Positions 7,314 through 16,602 of a DNA stretch of 64,000 nt are shown piece after piece. The stretch covers positions 124,001 through 188,000 of the forward strand of contig NZ_JAMSLW010000005.1 in assembly GCF_024643285.1 (NCBI RefSeq), in the 5' to 3' direction. The DNA is from Parapedobacter lycopersici (GTDB lineage Bacteria > Bacteroidota > Bacteroidia > Sphingobacteriales > Sphingobacteriaceae). Below the pieces are notes generated by a model. The model made no database searches, was not told the DNA's origin, and was given only the letters and a program-made list of their open reading frames with translations. Numbering within the stretch: position 1 is the first letter of the stretch; every line of letters begins with the position of its first letter. The translations under genes were made by a program, and so were the position numbers.

Positions 7314-8867
7314 TTAGGGCCGTTCCACGGAAATCACATGATCATACGTCCGCGTTTCCAGTCCAGTGACACGGCCTTCGGAGTCGGTAACCGGGAAAAT
7401 ATAACGCGGGGTCATTGTGATCCGGTAACCGTTGTCACCTTCCGGCACGACGTCGATAAGCAGGTGACCGTAGTGTTTACCACCCGACACCAATTGCCGG
7501 CCTTCCCAATGTTCGGGTGCATCAGCATGCGCCACCCAGGCCCGGTATTCGTTTTTCCTGCGCGGGTCAACGTCATCCAGCGAATACCCCAGTCCGTCGC
7601 CTGCGATGCCAGTATCCCAGAAATGGATACCATCGACCACGGAGTGTTCCAGCGATTCGTTGTGCCCGCAAAGTACTGCGGTAACCCCGTATTGCTTAAA
7701 CATGGGCGTATATGCGCGCATAGGTACGCCAGCCTGGCCTGAGCTATTCTTAGCGGTTAACGGCAGAATGTGTCCGCCACTGGAGTATGGAATGTGGTGA
7801 AACTGCACAAAAATAACCTGTCCGGCCTCATGAGCGGCCTTCAGCTGTGCCTTTGCCCAGTTCCATTGGTCGGACCCCGGGTTGAAGTCGGGCAGGTCAT
7901 TTCCAGGATAAGTCGATGCACTGATATTGATGTTCGTATCGCTGTCCGTGCTGTCGGGCAGTCCATTGGACGAATCGAGTGTGATGATGGTCACCGGTCC
8001 GTAATCCACCCGGTAGTAAGTGTCGTGGTAATCCGGGTGAGCGTTGGACGGGAGCGAAAAATAGGCCTTGTATTTCGCCCGCGAAAGCTGCACAGCCCAA
8101 GGTTCGTAGCCTCCGACACGGGCACCGAAATTCTCCCAGTTACCGATAGCCGGCAACAGCGGGATGGCACCGAGGGGGTCGTCAAACTTACCCGCGGTGT
8201 GGAAAAAGAACTCGTCCCAGGCCCGCTGGTAACCCCCGCCCTGCACAATATCACCGGACAGCACTATGAAATCCGGCTTTTCTGCCTTGATTTCCCGGAG
8301 GTTTGCCCGGAAACCTTCCGTTTCGGTAATCAGGTAATCGGGCATATCGGCGGGCCTGCCGCTGCTACCTGGTGTCTGGGCTCCGGCCTTCCATGACCGA
8401 TACGTATGCCTGCCCTCCGGGTCGGTTTCGCTATCGGCAAACGCCACAAACCGGATGCGCTGCCTGTCGCCCGCTGCCGGGGCGGTTTTGAACACATTGG
8501 TGTAGGTAGTATCACCCTGTGTTACGCGGTAGTGGTATGCTGTCGCCGGCTTCAGCGCAGGCAGCGGCAGGGTATGCTTCCAGCTGGCATTGGTGAACAT
8601 GTCCGGAAAGCTGTCGCGTTCCGATTCCTCCAATACCGCATAGTCCAGTTCCGGAATGCGCACGGGAGCCGGCGAATAATACTGTGTATCCCGTTGCTGG
8701 GCTTCCCATAAGGCCAGCCGGCCCGGTGTGCCCTGCTCGGTAAACCAGGTGACCCGGATGCTTCCGTCCCCATCGGCCGGGAGCAGATACGGAAGTACCC
8801 GGAACTGGCCGAAGCAGGCCGCCGACAGTGCCGTGCATAGAATTAAAAGACCTGTCTTTTTATACAT
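7314..8867 (-). CDS. Exported metallophosphoesterase with N-terminal FN3-like domain
   Basis: Calcineurin-like phosphoesterases cleave phosphate mono- or diesters with two metal ions. A signal peptide (to about residue 20) is followed by a beta domain like the N-terminal domain of purple acid phosphatases (about 22-130). The phosphoesterase domain follows with motifs FADSETD (Asp145), LSGDIVQGG (Asp206), GNWENF (242-247), FHHIPYSSGGH (about 356) and CGHNES (about 397). Two positions differ from the usual signature: GNH(E/D) reads GNWE and GHxH reads GHNE, so catalytic or metal-binding His residues seem to be replaced. It is the last gene of locus 1, 33 bp after the phosphodiester glycosidase gene. 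Substrate unknown. Confidence 0.87.
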   Translation of the reverse strand: MYKKTGLLILCTALSAACFGQFRVLPYLLPADGDGSIRVTWFTEQGTPGRLALWEAQQRDTQYYSPAPVRIPELDYAVLEESERDSFPDMFTNASWKHTLPLPALKPATAYHYRVTQGDTTYTNVFKTAPAAGDRQRIRFVAFADSETDPEGRHTYRSWKAGAQTPGSSGRPADMPDYLITETEGFRANLREIKAEKPDFIVLSGDIVQGGGYQRAWDEFFFHTAGKFDDPLGAIPLLPAIGNWENFGARVGGYEPWAVQLSRAKYKAYFSLPSNAHPDYHDTYYRVDYGPVTIITLDSSNGLPDSTDSDTNINISASTYPGNDLPDFNPGSDQWNWAKAQLKAAHEAGQVIFVQFHHIPYSSGGHILPLTAKNSSGQAGVPMRAYTPMFKQYGVTAVLCGHNESLEHSVVDGIHFWDTGIAGDGLGYSLDDVDPRRKNEYRAWVAHADAPEHWEGRQLVSGGKHYGHLLIDVVPEGDNGYRITMTPRYIFPVTDSEGRVTGLETRTYDHVISVERP

Positions 8868-8900
8868 AAGTAATCTTGATTAAGCGGGGTTAAAAATCCA

Positions 8901-9863
8901 TTATTGTGTTTTTTCCAGCACGACAATCGCGTTCCGGATTTTCCGCTGACCGTAATGATTATACTGTTTGTTATCCGTCGGGTAATTGACCACGCCATTG
9001 GGTGCATCGGACTGTTTCATCCACAGTGTAGTGGAGCCGCCGCCGTCCAGGTTAAGCGCATATTGCGGATCAAAGTAACGCACCAGAAACCGGGTCAGTT
9101 CTTTGGCTGACATACCCGCCGTTTCGGGCCGGCGGCCGTCTACGGCAATCAGCATCAGGTACCCTGAATTGGTCAGTGCAACCGCCGTCCGCGGGTGACG
9201 CACACCCTGGTGCCGGTCGGGATCTTCATAATCCAGGCTGTCCAGCGGTATCTCACGGGGTTTCGCAAAGGTTTCACCTACGGGATTATCCGCGTATACC
9301 AACATGGGGGAGCCGGACAGGGCGTTGGCAAAGGGCATGGCTTCATAGCTTTCCTTGCTGCCGTAAACAATTCCCAGCGTGTCTGTGGCCGGGTCATAGA
9401 AGAACGCGCCTTCATGTTTCCAGTACAATTGATGGTCTTCCGGTATGGTGACCGTTGATTTGATCACGCCGTCCGTTTTAAAAAAAGAAGAAGCCACGGA
9501 GTCGCCGGCTTCATTACGGGCAATCTCGTAATAGGTACCGTTGATGGCCGCAACGGCATCGGGATGGCGTTTAACGATCGACGACAGTGAGTCAGACGGG
9601 CGCTGGTCATCAAACGCAAGCCTGTACAGGTCCAGGTCGACCGCCACCACATTTACATTCTGATTAGCCGCAGAGATGGAGTCATACCCCGTATAGTGGT
9701 ATTTTACCAACCCATCTGCCAGCTTTTCGATTGCCCAGCCAACGGTATCCTGAAGGAGGTCGGTTGCGGAAATTTCCTGATGTTGTCCACGCTGCTTACT
9801 GCCACAGGACAGGATCAGTCCTGCCAGCACCATAACCGGCAACCATTTGATTTGTATATGCAT
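8901..9863 (-). CDS. Phosphodiester glycosidase (NAGPA domain) lipoprotein
   Basis: The NAGPA domain is named for the human enzyme that removes GlcNAc from GlcNAc-1-P-mannose, hydrolysing a sugar-1-phosphodiester. The 320-residue protein shows AAINGTYYEIARNE in the N-terminal half, TAVALTNSGYLMLIAVDGR in the middle, and the hallmark ALNLDGGGSTTLWM near the C-terminus. I chose the ATG at 9863 because it starts a lipoprotein signal (LAGLILSC, Cys20). An ATG at 9920 would add 19 non-signal residues. It sits 65 bp downstream of SusD and 33 bp upstream of a metallophosphoesterase, so it probably works on a sugar-phosphodiester at the cell surface or in the periplasm. Confidence 0.88.
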   Translation of the reverse strand: MHIQIKWLPVMVLAGLILSCGSKQRGQHQEISATDLLQDTVGWAIEKLADGLVKYHYTGYDSISAANQNVNVVAVDLDLYRLAFDDQRPSDSLSSIVKRHPDAVAAINGTYYEIARNEAGDSVASSFFKTDGVIKSTVTIPEDHQLYWKHEGAFFYDPATDTLGIVYGSKESYEAMPFANALSGSPMLVYADNPVGETFAKPREIPLDSLDYEDPDRHQGVRHPRTAVALTNSGYLMLIAVDGRRPETAGMSAKELTRFLVRYFDPQYALNLDGGGSTTLWMKQSDAPNGVVNYPTDNKQYNHYGQRKIRNAIVVLEKTQ

Positions 9864-9928
9864 GATATGTGTTTTTGAGAAAGGAGACCCGTACGCGGCA
9901 CGGGCCTCCTTTCGGTTCATATAAAAGA

Positions 9929-11254
9929 TTAATATTCGTCGTTCTGCTCCAGTACGTTTTCAGAGAGGTTGATCTGTGCGCCCGGTAAAGGCAGCAGGTA
10001 ATGCGCCTTCAGCCTGACATTCGGCAGATCGATGGCCTTATCAGTCCGCACCAGGTCGTAAAACAAAAACCCTTCGCTGTACAGTTCCCTTCGGCGCTCC
10101 TCCAGTACGGCATTCAGGTAAGTATCCGCATCTGGAAAATCCCCGGCTGCCAGCACATCCACACCACGCTTCTGCCGCAATGTGTTTAGGTACGCCAATC
10201 CTTTGTCTGCGCCGAAACCTTCCGCACAGATCAGGTACAGTTCTGACAGCCGCGAAATAACGACCGGCTGGACATCCCAGTACTTGCTGACGATGGTCAG
10301 TGCGCCATCCGCACTCGGAACATCCTGGATATTGACGCTTTTACGGACATCGCCCGCTTCATACAGTTCATTTACCGCATAATCCGAAGGTTGCACAAAA
10401 TAGGAGCCGGCCCATTCCGTTCCATACGGCCAAAAAAGGCTGGACATCCGGATATTGCTCTCAGTAATCAGGTTACTGAATGCAAAAATGACTTCCGAGG
10501 CTGCATCTGTGTTACGGAATATCCGGCCATAGTCAGCATCCAGGTCCCGTCCAATGGACGAAATAACGGCTGCGGCCAATTCAGCGGCTTCGTCTTTACG
10601 GCCCAAAGCCAGCAAAACACGGCTTTTGAAAGCCTGGGCGGCTTCAACAGACACTTTTTTAGCACCACTTACCTGGAACGGCTGCGCATTTGCAATGGTA
10701 AAATCAATGTCCACTAAAATCTGGTTCCAGATCTCCTCAGCGGTATTCCTCGGAAGATTTTCCGTCGTGTTGGTCAGAATCAGTGGAACACCACCGAAAT
10801 TGGTGACCAGCTGGTAATACAGGTAAGCCCGCAGGTAGCTGGCTTCGGCCTTAACCGTCTGCAGTACCTCGGTATCGCCAAGCTGGCCAGTGGCGTCGAT
10901 GATGGTGTTAGCGTTGTAGATGTTGCGGTAGGCATGTTCCCAGATGTCTTCTGAAAAGCTGAGCCGATCGTCTACGTTGTCCCCGGTGATCAATACCCCA
11001 TAGTTGCTATTGCTACCCGATAGCGCCGTCCAGGTATAGTTTCCTCCGCGGATATCCTGAAGCACGTAAACGTCGCGGTCGGGAATGGACCGGCGATACA
11101 ACCCGTTCAGAAAGAACGTAATGTTATCCGCGTTGATCTGGTCTGGCGAAACGCCGCTCTCGGGAACCAGGTCGAGCTCTTTCGAACAGCCCGATGTTAG
11201 GATGACCAGCATGGCCAGTAATAATGTCTTGATGTTTGCTTTTTTGTGATACAT
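9929..11254 (-). CDS. SusD/RagB family surface nutrient-binding lipoprotein
   Basis: SusD-like proteins form the hinged lid on a SusC transporter and bind the substrate outside the cell. The 441-residue protein has a lipoprotein signal (LTSGC, Cys23), TPR-like helices (HAYRNIYNANTIIDAT, VKAEASYLRAYLYYQLVTNF with GGVPLILTNT) and the C-terminal SusD signature (LSELYLICAEGF, LNTLRQKRG, LEERRRELYSEGFLFYDLVRT). It follows its SusC partner by 11 bp on the minus strand. The pair is regulated by the upstream ECF sigma/FecR genes and is followed by two phosphoester-cleaving enzymes, which suggests a phosphate-diester-containing glycan or lipid substrate. Confidence 0.95.
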   Translation of the reverse strand: MYHKKANIKTLLLAMLVILTSGCSKELDLVPESGVSPDQINADNITFFLNGLYRRSIPDRDVYVLQDIRGGNYTWTALSGSNSNYGVLITGDNVDDRLSFSEDIWEHAYRNIYNANTIIDATGQLGDTEVLQTVKAEASYLRAYLYYQLVTNFGGVPLILTNTTENLPRNTAEEIWNQILVDIDFTIANAQPFQVSGAKKVSVEAAQAFKSRVLLALGRKDEAAELAAAVISSIGRDLDADYGRIFRNTDAASEVIFAFSNLITESNIRMSSLFWPYGTEWAGSYFVQPSDYAVNELYEAGDVRKSVNIQDVPSADGALTIVSKYWDVQPVVISRLSELYLICAEGFGADKGLAYLNTLRQKRGVDVLAAGDFPDADTYLNAVLEERRRELYSEGFLFYDLVRTDKAIDLPNVRLKAHYLLPLPGAQINLSENVLEQNDEY

Positions 11255-11265
11255 GTCGGTTAACT

Positions 11266-14200
11266 TTAAAAATTAACTGTCAAACCCATTAAATAACTTC
11301 TTGGCTGTGGCGTGACGAGGTTGTCTACACCGAAACTACGCGCGTCGATGTTCTGGGATGCCTCCGGATCGTACCCACTATAATCCGTAAAGGTGAGCAG
11401 GTTGACGCCGGTAGCAAATACCCGTACCGATTCCATACCGATGCGGCGGATGAACGACTGAGGCAACCGGTAACCGACCGTCAGCGACTTCACCCGGAAA
11501 TAAGAGCCATCTTCCACATAATAGCTGCTGTTCCGGATATTAAACCCGCTCTTTGTAGCGCGTGGCACCGTATTGCTGGTATTTGGGCCTGTCCACCGCG
11601 CATAGTAGCTTTCGGCCAATCCGCCGTAATCCCGCCCCCCTAGGTGATCAAGTCCGCTCCGCCAGGCGGCGGCAACGTCGTTGCCCACCGAATAGGTGGT
11701 GAACAGTGAAACATCGAAATTGCGGAAGGTGACCGTGTTCGTCATGCCGCCGCTGAACTTCGGCTGGGCGCTGCCGATGACCTGCAGGTCCGACGAGTTT
11801 ATGATTCCATTCTGATCAACATCGTCAAAGCGGATATCGCCCGGCCTTACACCCTGACCGACCAGCGACTGTGGAATCTCATCGATGGTCTGGTAAAGAC
11901 CCAGTTGTTTATAGCCGTAGATGGTACCCAGCGGCTGGCCAACGATAATGGCATTCCAGCCGCCGACAAGCACCGGCGCATCACCGACCAGACTGGTTAC
12001 CTTGTTTCGGATAAACGAAATGTTAAAGTTCGTGGTCCACCGGAAAGCATCACGCTGGATATTCGTGCTGTTGATTGTCAGCTCATGCCCCCGGTTTTCC
12101 ATTGAACCGATATTGGACGTGCGCTCGGAAAAGCCGCTGGTGGCCAGCACGGGAACGTTGTAGAGCAGGTTTTCCGATTTTTTAACGAAGTAATCGTAGG
12201 TCAGTCCCAATTTACCACCCAGGAACGTCAGGTCGACACCCGCATTGATCTGTTCCGAAGTTTCCCACATCAGGTCGTAATTCCCAATGCTGGTGACGCT
12301 CAGGCCAGTCAGCTCGTTGTAATTATAGCCCCCCTTAGCTAGCGGGAAATAGGCATAATTCTTAATCCCGTCCTGATTGCCGGTTTTACCCCAGCTCAAC
12401 CGCAGCTTACCGAAATTCAACGCATTTACCCCTTCCATAAACTGTTCTTCGGAGAATACCCAACCCAGGCTTACGGCAGGGAACGTGGCATAACGGTTAT
12501 CGCTGGAGAACTTGGAGGATCCATCATAGCGGGCCGACGCGGACAGCAGGTAACGGTCTTTATAGCCCATCACCAGTCTTCCGATGTACGATTCCATGGC
12601 ATACTGTTCGCCGTCCTCATCACCCGTCCGTATGGTCGCTGCGGTAATGTGCTTGAAATCATCCGACGGGAATTCCTGGCCGGTTGCCTCGTTGAAATGG
12701 TAGACATCCCGGAAAAAGGAATAGGTAGCCATGGCTTCGAGCCGAAGTCCATTCGCCCACTCATTGCGGAACGTCAACGTATTATCAACCGTGCCCGAAT
12801 ACCGGTAATTCCGGACATCGCGCATCCAACCCTTGCTTCCATTGTACGGGTGGCCGATCCGCTGTACCCGGTGGCCATTGCCCAGGCGGATTTCCGTATT
12901 GTAGCTGGTCTGGAAGGAGAAATACTTCAGAAAATGAATGTTAGCGTAAGCGTTGATCAGCCCCTGGAAATTTTTGTCCTGTGTATCGTCCTTATCCAGA
13001 ATAATGAGCGCATTGTGGCGCAGCACATCGAGCCCGCCCACGGCATACGACCCATCTTCCAGAAATGGCCGGTCATAGGGCCGCTGCTCCAGTGAGCGTT
13101 GGAACAATGCCGTTCCCTGGTCGCCGTTGGGGATGGATTCGCTCTGGGTGTAGTTACCGTTCAGCCGTACGCCAACATTCAGGAATGGATACGGTTTATA
13201 ATCGATGTTGTTCCGGAAAGAATAGCGCTTCAGGGAGCTCTTCTCGATCATCCCTTCCTGGTACTGGTATCCGCCCGACGTAAAGTAGGTCACCTGATCA
13301 TTGCCGCCGCTGAACGACAGGTCGGTCTGTGTCGACAGTGCCTGGTTGCGGATGATGATATCCTGCCAGTTGACATCGTAAGGGTCGGAAGGCACGGCAC
13401 CCAATACCTTGTTGATATCGATGTATCCTGTTGAGCCGGGCGCATATCCCATATCCGTGTTGTAGGTATTCACGGCCTCGGTTTGCATGTCAATGTATTC
13501 CTGCGGATTGAGCAGGTCCAGTTTTTTCGGCATCACGCCGATACCGGTCGACTGGCTGAAGCTGATCTTCGGCGCACCGCTGACACCTTGTTTAGTCGTA
13601 ATGATGATAACCCCGTTGGTACCACGGCTGCCATAGATGGCCGTTGCCGCAGCATCCTTCAATACGTCAATCGATTCGATGTCATTTGGATTAATCAACG
13701 AAAGGGGATCCTGACGGTATTCGCCCGAGAAGTTGTAACTGGCGGTTTCTTTGGAAAGTGGAATTCCATCGATCACATAAAGTGGCTCGTTATCGCCGTT
13801 GATGGAACTGATGCCGCGGATGCTCACCCGTGAGCGCCCACCGGGCGTACCGTTGGTCATCGATAGATTAACGCCCGCCAGCTGTCCCTGGAGCAGCTGG
13901 TTTGCGCTTGCAACATTCCGCTGGGGAACTTCAGCAGGCCTTAAGCTCGCTACTGACGTCGTCAGGTTTTTCCGGAGGTTCTGGCCATATCCGACCACAA
14001 CGACCTCACCAAGTTCGCCCAGTTGCGCCTCAAGGGTAAAATTGAGCGTAAGCGGCTTGCCTGCCTCAACTGAGATGCCCCTGCGCTGCTGGGTTGCATA
14101 AGACACATAACTGATTTCAAAGGTGTACACACCCGGAACGAGGCTGAATGCATACCGCCCTTCATTATCGGCGCTATAGCTCCGTCCGGTTTCTACGATG

Positions 14201-14637
14201 CGGATGCTGGCGCCTCCGAGGGTAGCGCCTTCCGTATCCACGACCCGGCCGCTCAGCTGAACCGGCTGTTGCGGCGGAGCATAGGTAACGACAATGTTTT
14301 TTCCTACAGGCTCGTAGCGGGTGTCTGTGACTTCCGCAAGGTAGTCCAATACGTCCGACAGGCTGGCCTGCATATCGACGGAAACTTGCCGGCTTTCGGG
14401 GATTGATCCGTTACGATATACGAAGCGATAGGTACTTTGGCGCTCGATTTCCCGAAACACCTGCCGGAGTGTCTGGCTTTGCAGTTGCAGTGCCACCGTC
14501 GTTTCCCTCAGTTTTTGGGCATCCGCCGGACGGGCATTGATCATCGAGAAGCTCAGTATGACCCATGCAAGAATCAATGAACTGTATCTCATTGCAATAA
14601 ATAGATAGGTGGAAAGAATTCGTACATTCTTTTTCAT
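11266..14637 (-). CDS. SusC/RagA family TonB-dependent outer-membrane transporter with STN domain
   Basis: The 1123-residue protein has a signal segment (to about residue 40), an STN signalling domain at about 48-105 (LQSQTLRQVFREIERQSTYR), a carboxypeptidase-like beta-sandwich at about 128-210, a plug domain (GELGEVVVVGYGQ, then ASANQLLQGQLAGVNL and LYVIDGIP) and a C-terminal barrel ending in YLMGLTVNF. The STN domain marks it as a transducer that signals to a FecR anti-sigma factor, and a FecR/ECF sigma pair is directly upstream (14815-16484). With the SusD gene 11 bp downstream it forms the import complex of locus 1. Transport needs TonB energy from the inner membrane. Confidence 0.96.
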   Translation of the reverse strand: MKKNVRILSTYLFIAMRYSSLILAWVILSFSMINARPADAQKLRETTVALQLQSQTLRQVFREIERQSTYRFVYRNGSIPESRQVSVDMQASLSDVLDYLAEVTDTRYEPVGKNIVVTYAPPQQPVQLSGRVVDTEGATLGGASIRIVETGRSYSADNEGRYAFSLVPGVYTFEISYVSYATQQRRGISVEAGKPLTLNFTLEAQLGELGEVVVVGYGQNLRKNLTTSVASLRPAEVPQRNVASANQLLQGQLAGVNLSMTNGTPGGRSRVSIRGISSINGDNEPLYVIDGIPLSKETASYNFSGEYRQDPLSLINPNDIESIDVLKDAAATAIYGSRGTNGVIIITTKQGVSGAPKISFSQSTGIGVMPKKLDLLNPQEYIDMQTEAVNTYNTDMGYAPGSTGYIDINKVLGAVPSDPYDVNWQDIIIRNQALSTQTDLSFSGGNDQVTYFTSGGYQYQEGMIEKSSLKRYSFRNNIDYKPYPFLNVGVRLNGNYTQSESIPNGDQGTALFQRSLEQRPYDRPFLEDGSYAVGGLDVLRHNALIILDKDDTQDKNFQGLINAYANIHFLKYFSFQTSYNTEIRLGNGHRVQRIGHPYNGSKGWMRDVRNYRYSGTVDNTLTFRNEWANGLRLEAMATYSFFRDVYHFNEATGQEFPSDDFKHITAATIRTGDEDGEQYAMESYIGRLVMGYKDRYLLSASARYDGSSKFSSDNRYATFPAVSLGWVFSEEQFMEGVNALNFGKLRLSWGKTGNQDGIKNYAYFPLAKGGYNYNELTGLSVTSIGNYDLMWETSEQINAGVDLTFLGGKLGLTYDYFVKKSENLLYNVPVLATSGFSERTSNIGSMENRGHELTINSTNIQRDAFRWTTNFNISFIRNKVTSLVGDAPVLVGGWNAIIVGQPLGTIYGYKQLGLYQTIDEIPQSLVGQGVRPGDIRFDDVDQNGIINSSDLQVIGSAQPKFSGGMTNTVTFRNFDVSLFTTYSVGNDVAAAWRSGLDHLGGRDYGGLAESYYARWTGPNTSNTVPRATKSGFNIRNSSYYVEDGSYFRVKSLTVGYRLPQSFIRRIGMESVRVFATGVNLLTFTDYSGYDPEASQNIDARSFGVDNLVTPQPRSYLMGLTVNF

Positions 14638-14732
14638 TACTTTTGATACGTAATTAATGAGTTGAGTATTTGACTTGTTAACCTGGTCGATGCCTTACCG
14701 TTGTCCAGACTAAAGGCACCGAACTTACTACG

Positions 14733-14757
14733 GGCTTCTGGCACTTTGCCGGAAGCC
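14733..14757. other. Stem-loop between fecR and susC of locus 1
   Basis: Ten-base arms GGCTTCTGGC (14733-14742) and GCCGGAAGCC (14748-14757), one G-U pair, five-base loop. The T-run (TTTT) is on the plus-strand side, so it is not a standard terminator for the minus-strand fecR. It may act as a processing or attenuation structure in the fecR-susC gap (177 bp). Confidence 0.4.
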
Positions 14758-14814
14758 TTTTCCTACTGCTGTCAGTATATCGCCATACGTTCCCTTTCTT
14801 TCGTTTGAATCGTG

Positions 14815-15828
14815 TTAATTACATGCTTTTCCATCGATATAAACCGTTTTCCCCGCAATCCGGTAAGTAAAACCGGAGCTCAGGGCAAGTAAATCCAGGA
14901 CTTTGTTTACCGGGAGGTTACGGAACTCGCCGGTAAAGCGGCAATGCTGCATGGCCACCCGGTTAAAGCTGACCTGAACGTCATACCAGCGCTCCAGCAT
15001 GGAGGCTACATCGGCAAACGCATGGCCGCGCAAAACAAGCACGCCATCTTTCCAGGCCGTCCGTAGCTTCATGTCATCAATCCGGGATACCCGGGTGCGC
15101 CGGAGTGTGCGGTCATAGGTAAGCTCCTGACCGGGGGACACCGTGTGAACGACGGGCATTCGGGAGGTATCCGTAGGTGTTTTCACGGTGACCAGACCCG
15201 AGGCTACGGCTACATTTACCGTTCCCTTGCGGTCAACGCCACGCACATTAAAGGAGGTACCCAATACTTCAATATCCAGTTGGGCGTGGTGTACGATAAA
15301 AGGTTTTTCCGGGTTTTTGGCCACGTCAAAAAATGCCTCCCCCTGGAGCACCACTTCACGCCGCGTGCCGTTGTAATCATCTGTATACCGGAGCTTGCTT
15401 CCCGCGTTGAGATGGATGACTGAGCCATCGGTCATCCGCACGGTTTTCTTTTGGCCGTAGGCGGTTGTAATCTCATGGGTTTTTACCTGTACCTCTTCCC
15501 GGATTGGTGCCAGCGGCTGTTTCCAGAGCAGGGAAACCGAAAAGATCAGTAATACGCAGGCTGCCGCCAGCGCATTCCAACCCCACCGGCGTTTGGGCCG
15601 GTCGCCCCGGATCGCTTCCATCACCTGGCGGATACGGCGCTCACCGTCGGGATCCGGAGCCCCGCCTTCGGAGCGGGATGTTTCTTCCCACCAGGCATCC
15701 AGCAGCCGGTCAAATGCTTGCTGGTTCGCAGGGTCGCGCAGCAGCTGAAACAATTCCAGCTGTTCATCCGCCGACAAGCCATCGGCAAGGTACCGTTCAA
15801 AAAGCGCGTTTAGTCGTGACGTGTCCAT
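14815..15828 (-). CDS. FecR family anti-sigma factor of locus 1
   Basis: The 337-residue protein has an N-terminal helical anti-sigma part (LFERYLADGLSADEQLELFQ), a membrane segment at about residues 82-102 (ALAAACVLLIFSVSLLW), a periplasmic FecR domain (TTAYGQKKTVRMTDGSVIHL, GEAFFDVAKNPEKPF) and a C-terminal STN-like domain (VSFNRVAMQHCRFTGEFRNL) that meets the TonB receptor signal. It lies 47 bp after its ECF sigma gene and upstream of the STN-bearing SusC, giving a complete cell-surface signalling chain. Confidence 0.94.
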   Translation of the reverse strand: MDTSRLNALFERYLADGLSADEQLELFQLLRDPANQQAFDRLLDAWWEETSRSEGGAPDPDGERRIRQVMEAIRGDRPKRRWGWNALAAACVLLIFSVSLLWKQPLAPIREEVQVKTHEITTAYGQKKTVRMTDGSVIHLNAGSKLRYTDDYNGTRREVVLQGEAFFDVAKNPEKPFIVHHAQLDIEVLGTSFNVRGVDRKGTVNVAVASGLVTVKTPTDTSRMPVVHTVSPGQELTYDRTLRRTRVSRIDDMKLRTAWKDGVLVLRGHAFADVASMLERWYDVQVSFNRVAMQHCRFTGEFRNLPVNKVLDLLALSSGFTYRIAGKTVYIDGKACN

Positions 15829-15875
15829 CTGTTATGATGACAATGCCAGCGCCGTATCCGGCCTATCGCAATAGG

Positions 15876-16484
15876 TTAAAGTTTAGTTAAGAAATCATTA
15901 ATCAGGACGGTCGTCCAAAACAGGGAATAGGCAGACTCGCGCATCAGCCGGCGGAGGGTAAGGTAAGACTGGCTTAGTTGGTTTTTCACGGTATGCGGGG
16001 AGATGTTGAGCTGTCGGCCGATTTCTTCCGTGGTGAGCCCCTCTTCTGTTTTCAGGCGGAATATCGTCCGGCGCCTTGGGGGAAGCGTATCAACGAAATC
16101 CGCCATGACGTGCCGCATCTCCCGGTAATGGATCTCTGCTTCACCATCTACTTCCGCGTCGAGGGTTGCAGCGTAATTTTCCTCCCGTATATATCGGGAC
16201 GCCCGTTCCTTCAGTGCATTGCGTGCGCGGTTCCGGCTAACGGTGTATAACCAGGCGGGCAGCGACTCAATGTGGCTTAGTTCGTCCCTTGATGCCCAAA
16301 GCTTGATAAAGATGTCCTGTGTGATTTCCTCAGCCTGCTCAGCCGATTTGACTAAATTGTATATAAATTGATAGACCCTCGATTCATGCCGCCGCATCAG
16401 TGCTTCCAACGCCCATGGGTTTTCCCGGGCGAGTTGCATCAAAAGAAAACGGTCAGCAGGTATCGCGTCTTGTATATCGCTCAT
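15876..16484 (-). CDS. ECF sigma-70 factor of locus 1
   Basis: The 202-residue sigma factor has region 2 at about residues 20-85 (YNLVKSAEQAEEITQDIFIK, LPAWLYTVSRNRARNALKER) and region 4 at about 130-185 (LPPRRRTIFRLKTEEGLTTE then ISPHTVKNQLSQSYLTLRRL). The ATG at 16484 (MSDIQDAIPA) is preferred over one eight codons upstream. It is divergent from the AraC gene at 16603. It should direct transcription of the SusCD and hydrolase genes to its left once FecR releases it. A hydrophobic tail follows region 4, as in the sigma factor at 1116. Confidence 0.93.
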   Translation of the reverse strand: MSDIQDAIPADRFLLMQLARENPWALEALMRRHESRVYQFIYNLVKSAEQAEEITQDIFIKLWASRDELSHIESLPAWLYTVSRNRARNALKERASRYIREENYAATLDAEVDGEAEIHYREMRHVMADFVDTLPPRRRTIFRLKTEEGLTTEEIGRQLNISPHTVKNQLSQSYLTLRRLMRESAYSLFWTTVLINDFLTKL

Positions 16485-16569
16485 GGACACATCACTTGTA
16501 CGATGCAAAAATAACAGGTGGATGTTACCTGAATATTATGTTTGTAATCAGGTATGGCACCGGGCACCC

Positions 16570-16600
16570 TTTGCGCTTTATAAAACTTGTCCTATATTCG
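16570..16600 (+). promoter_or_regulatory. Predicted promoter of the AraC gene
   Basis: TTTG at 16570-16573 and TATATTCG at 16593-16600 are separated by exactly 19 bp, as in the Bacteroidota TTTG-N19-TAnnTTTG promoter (one mismatch in the -7 box). The start site would fall close to the ATGs at 16603 and 16609, so the transcript may be leaderless. Confidence 0.5.
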
Positions 16601-16602
16601 CT

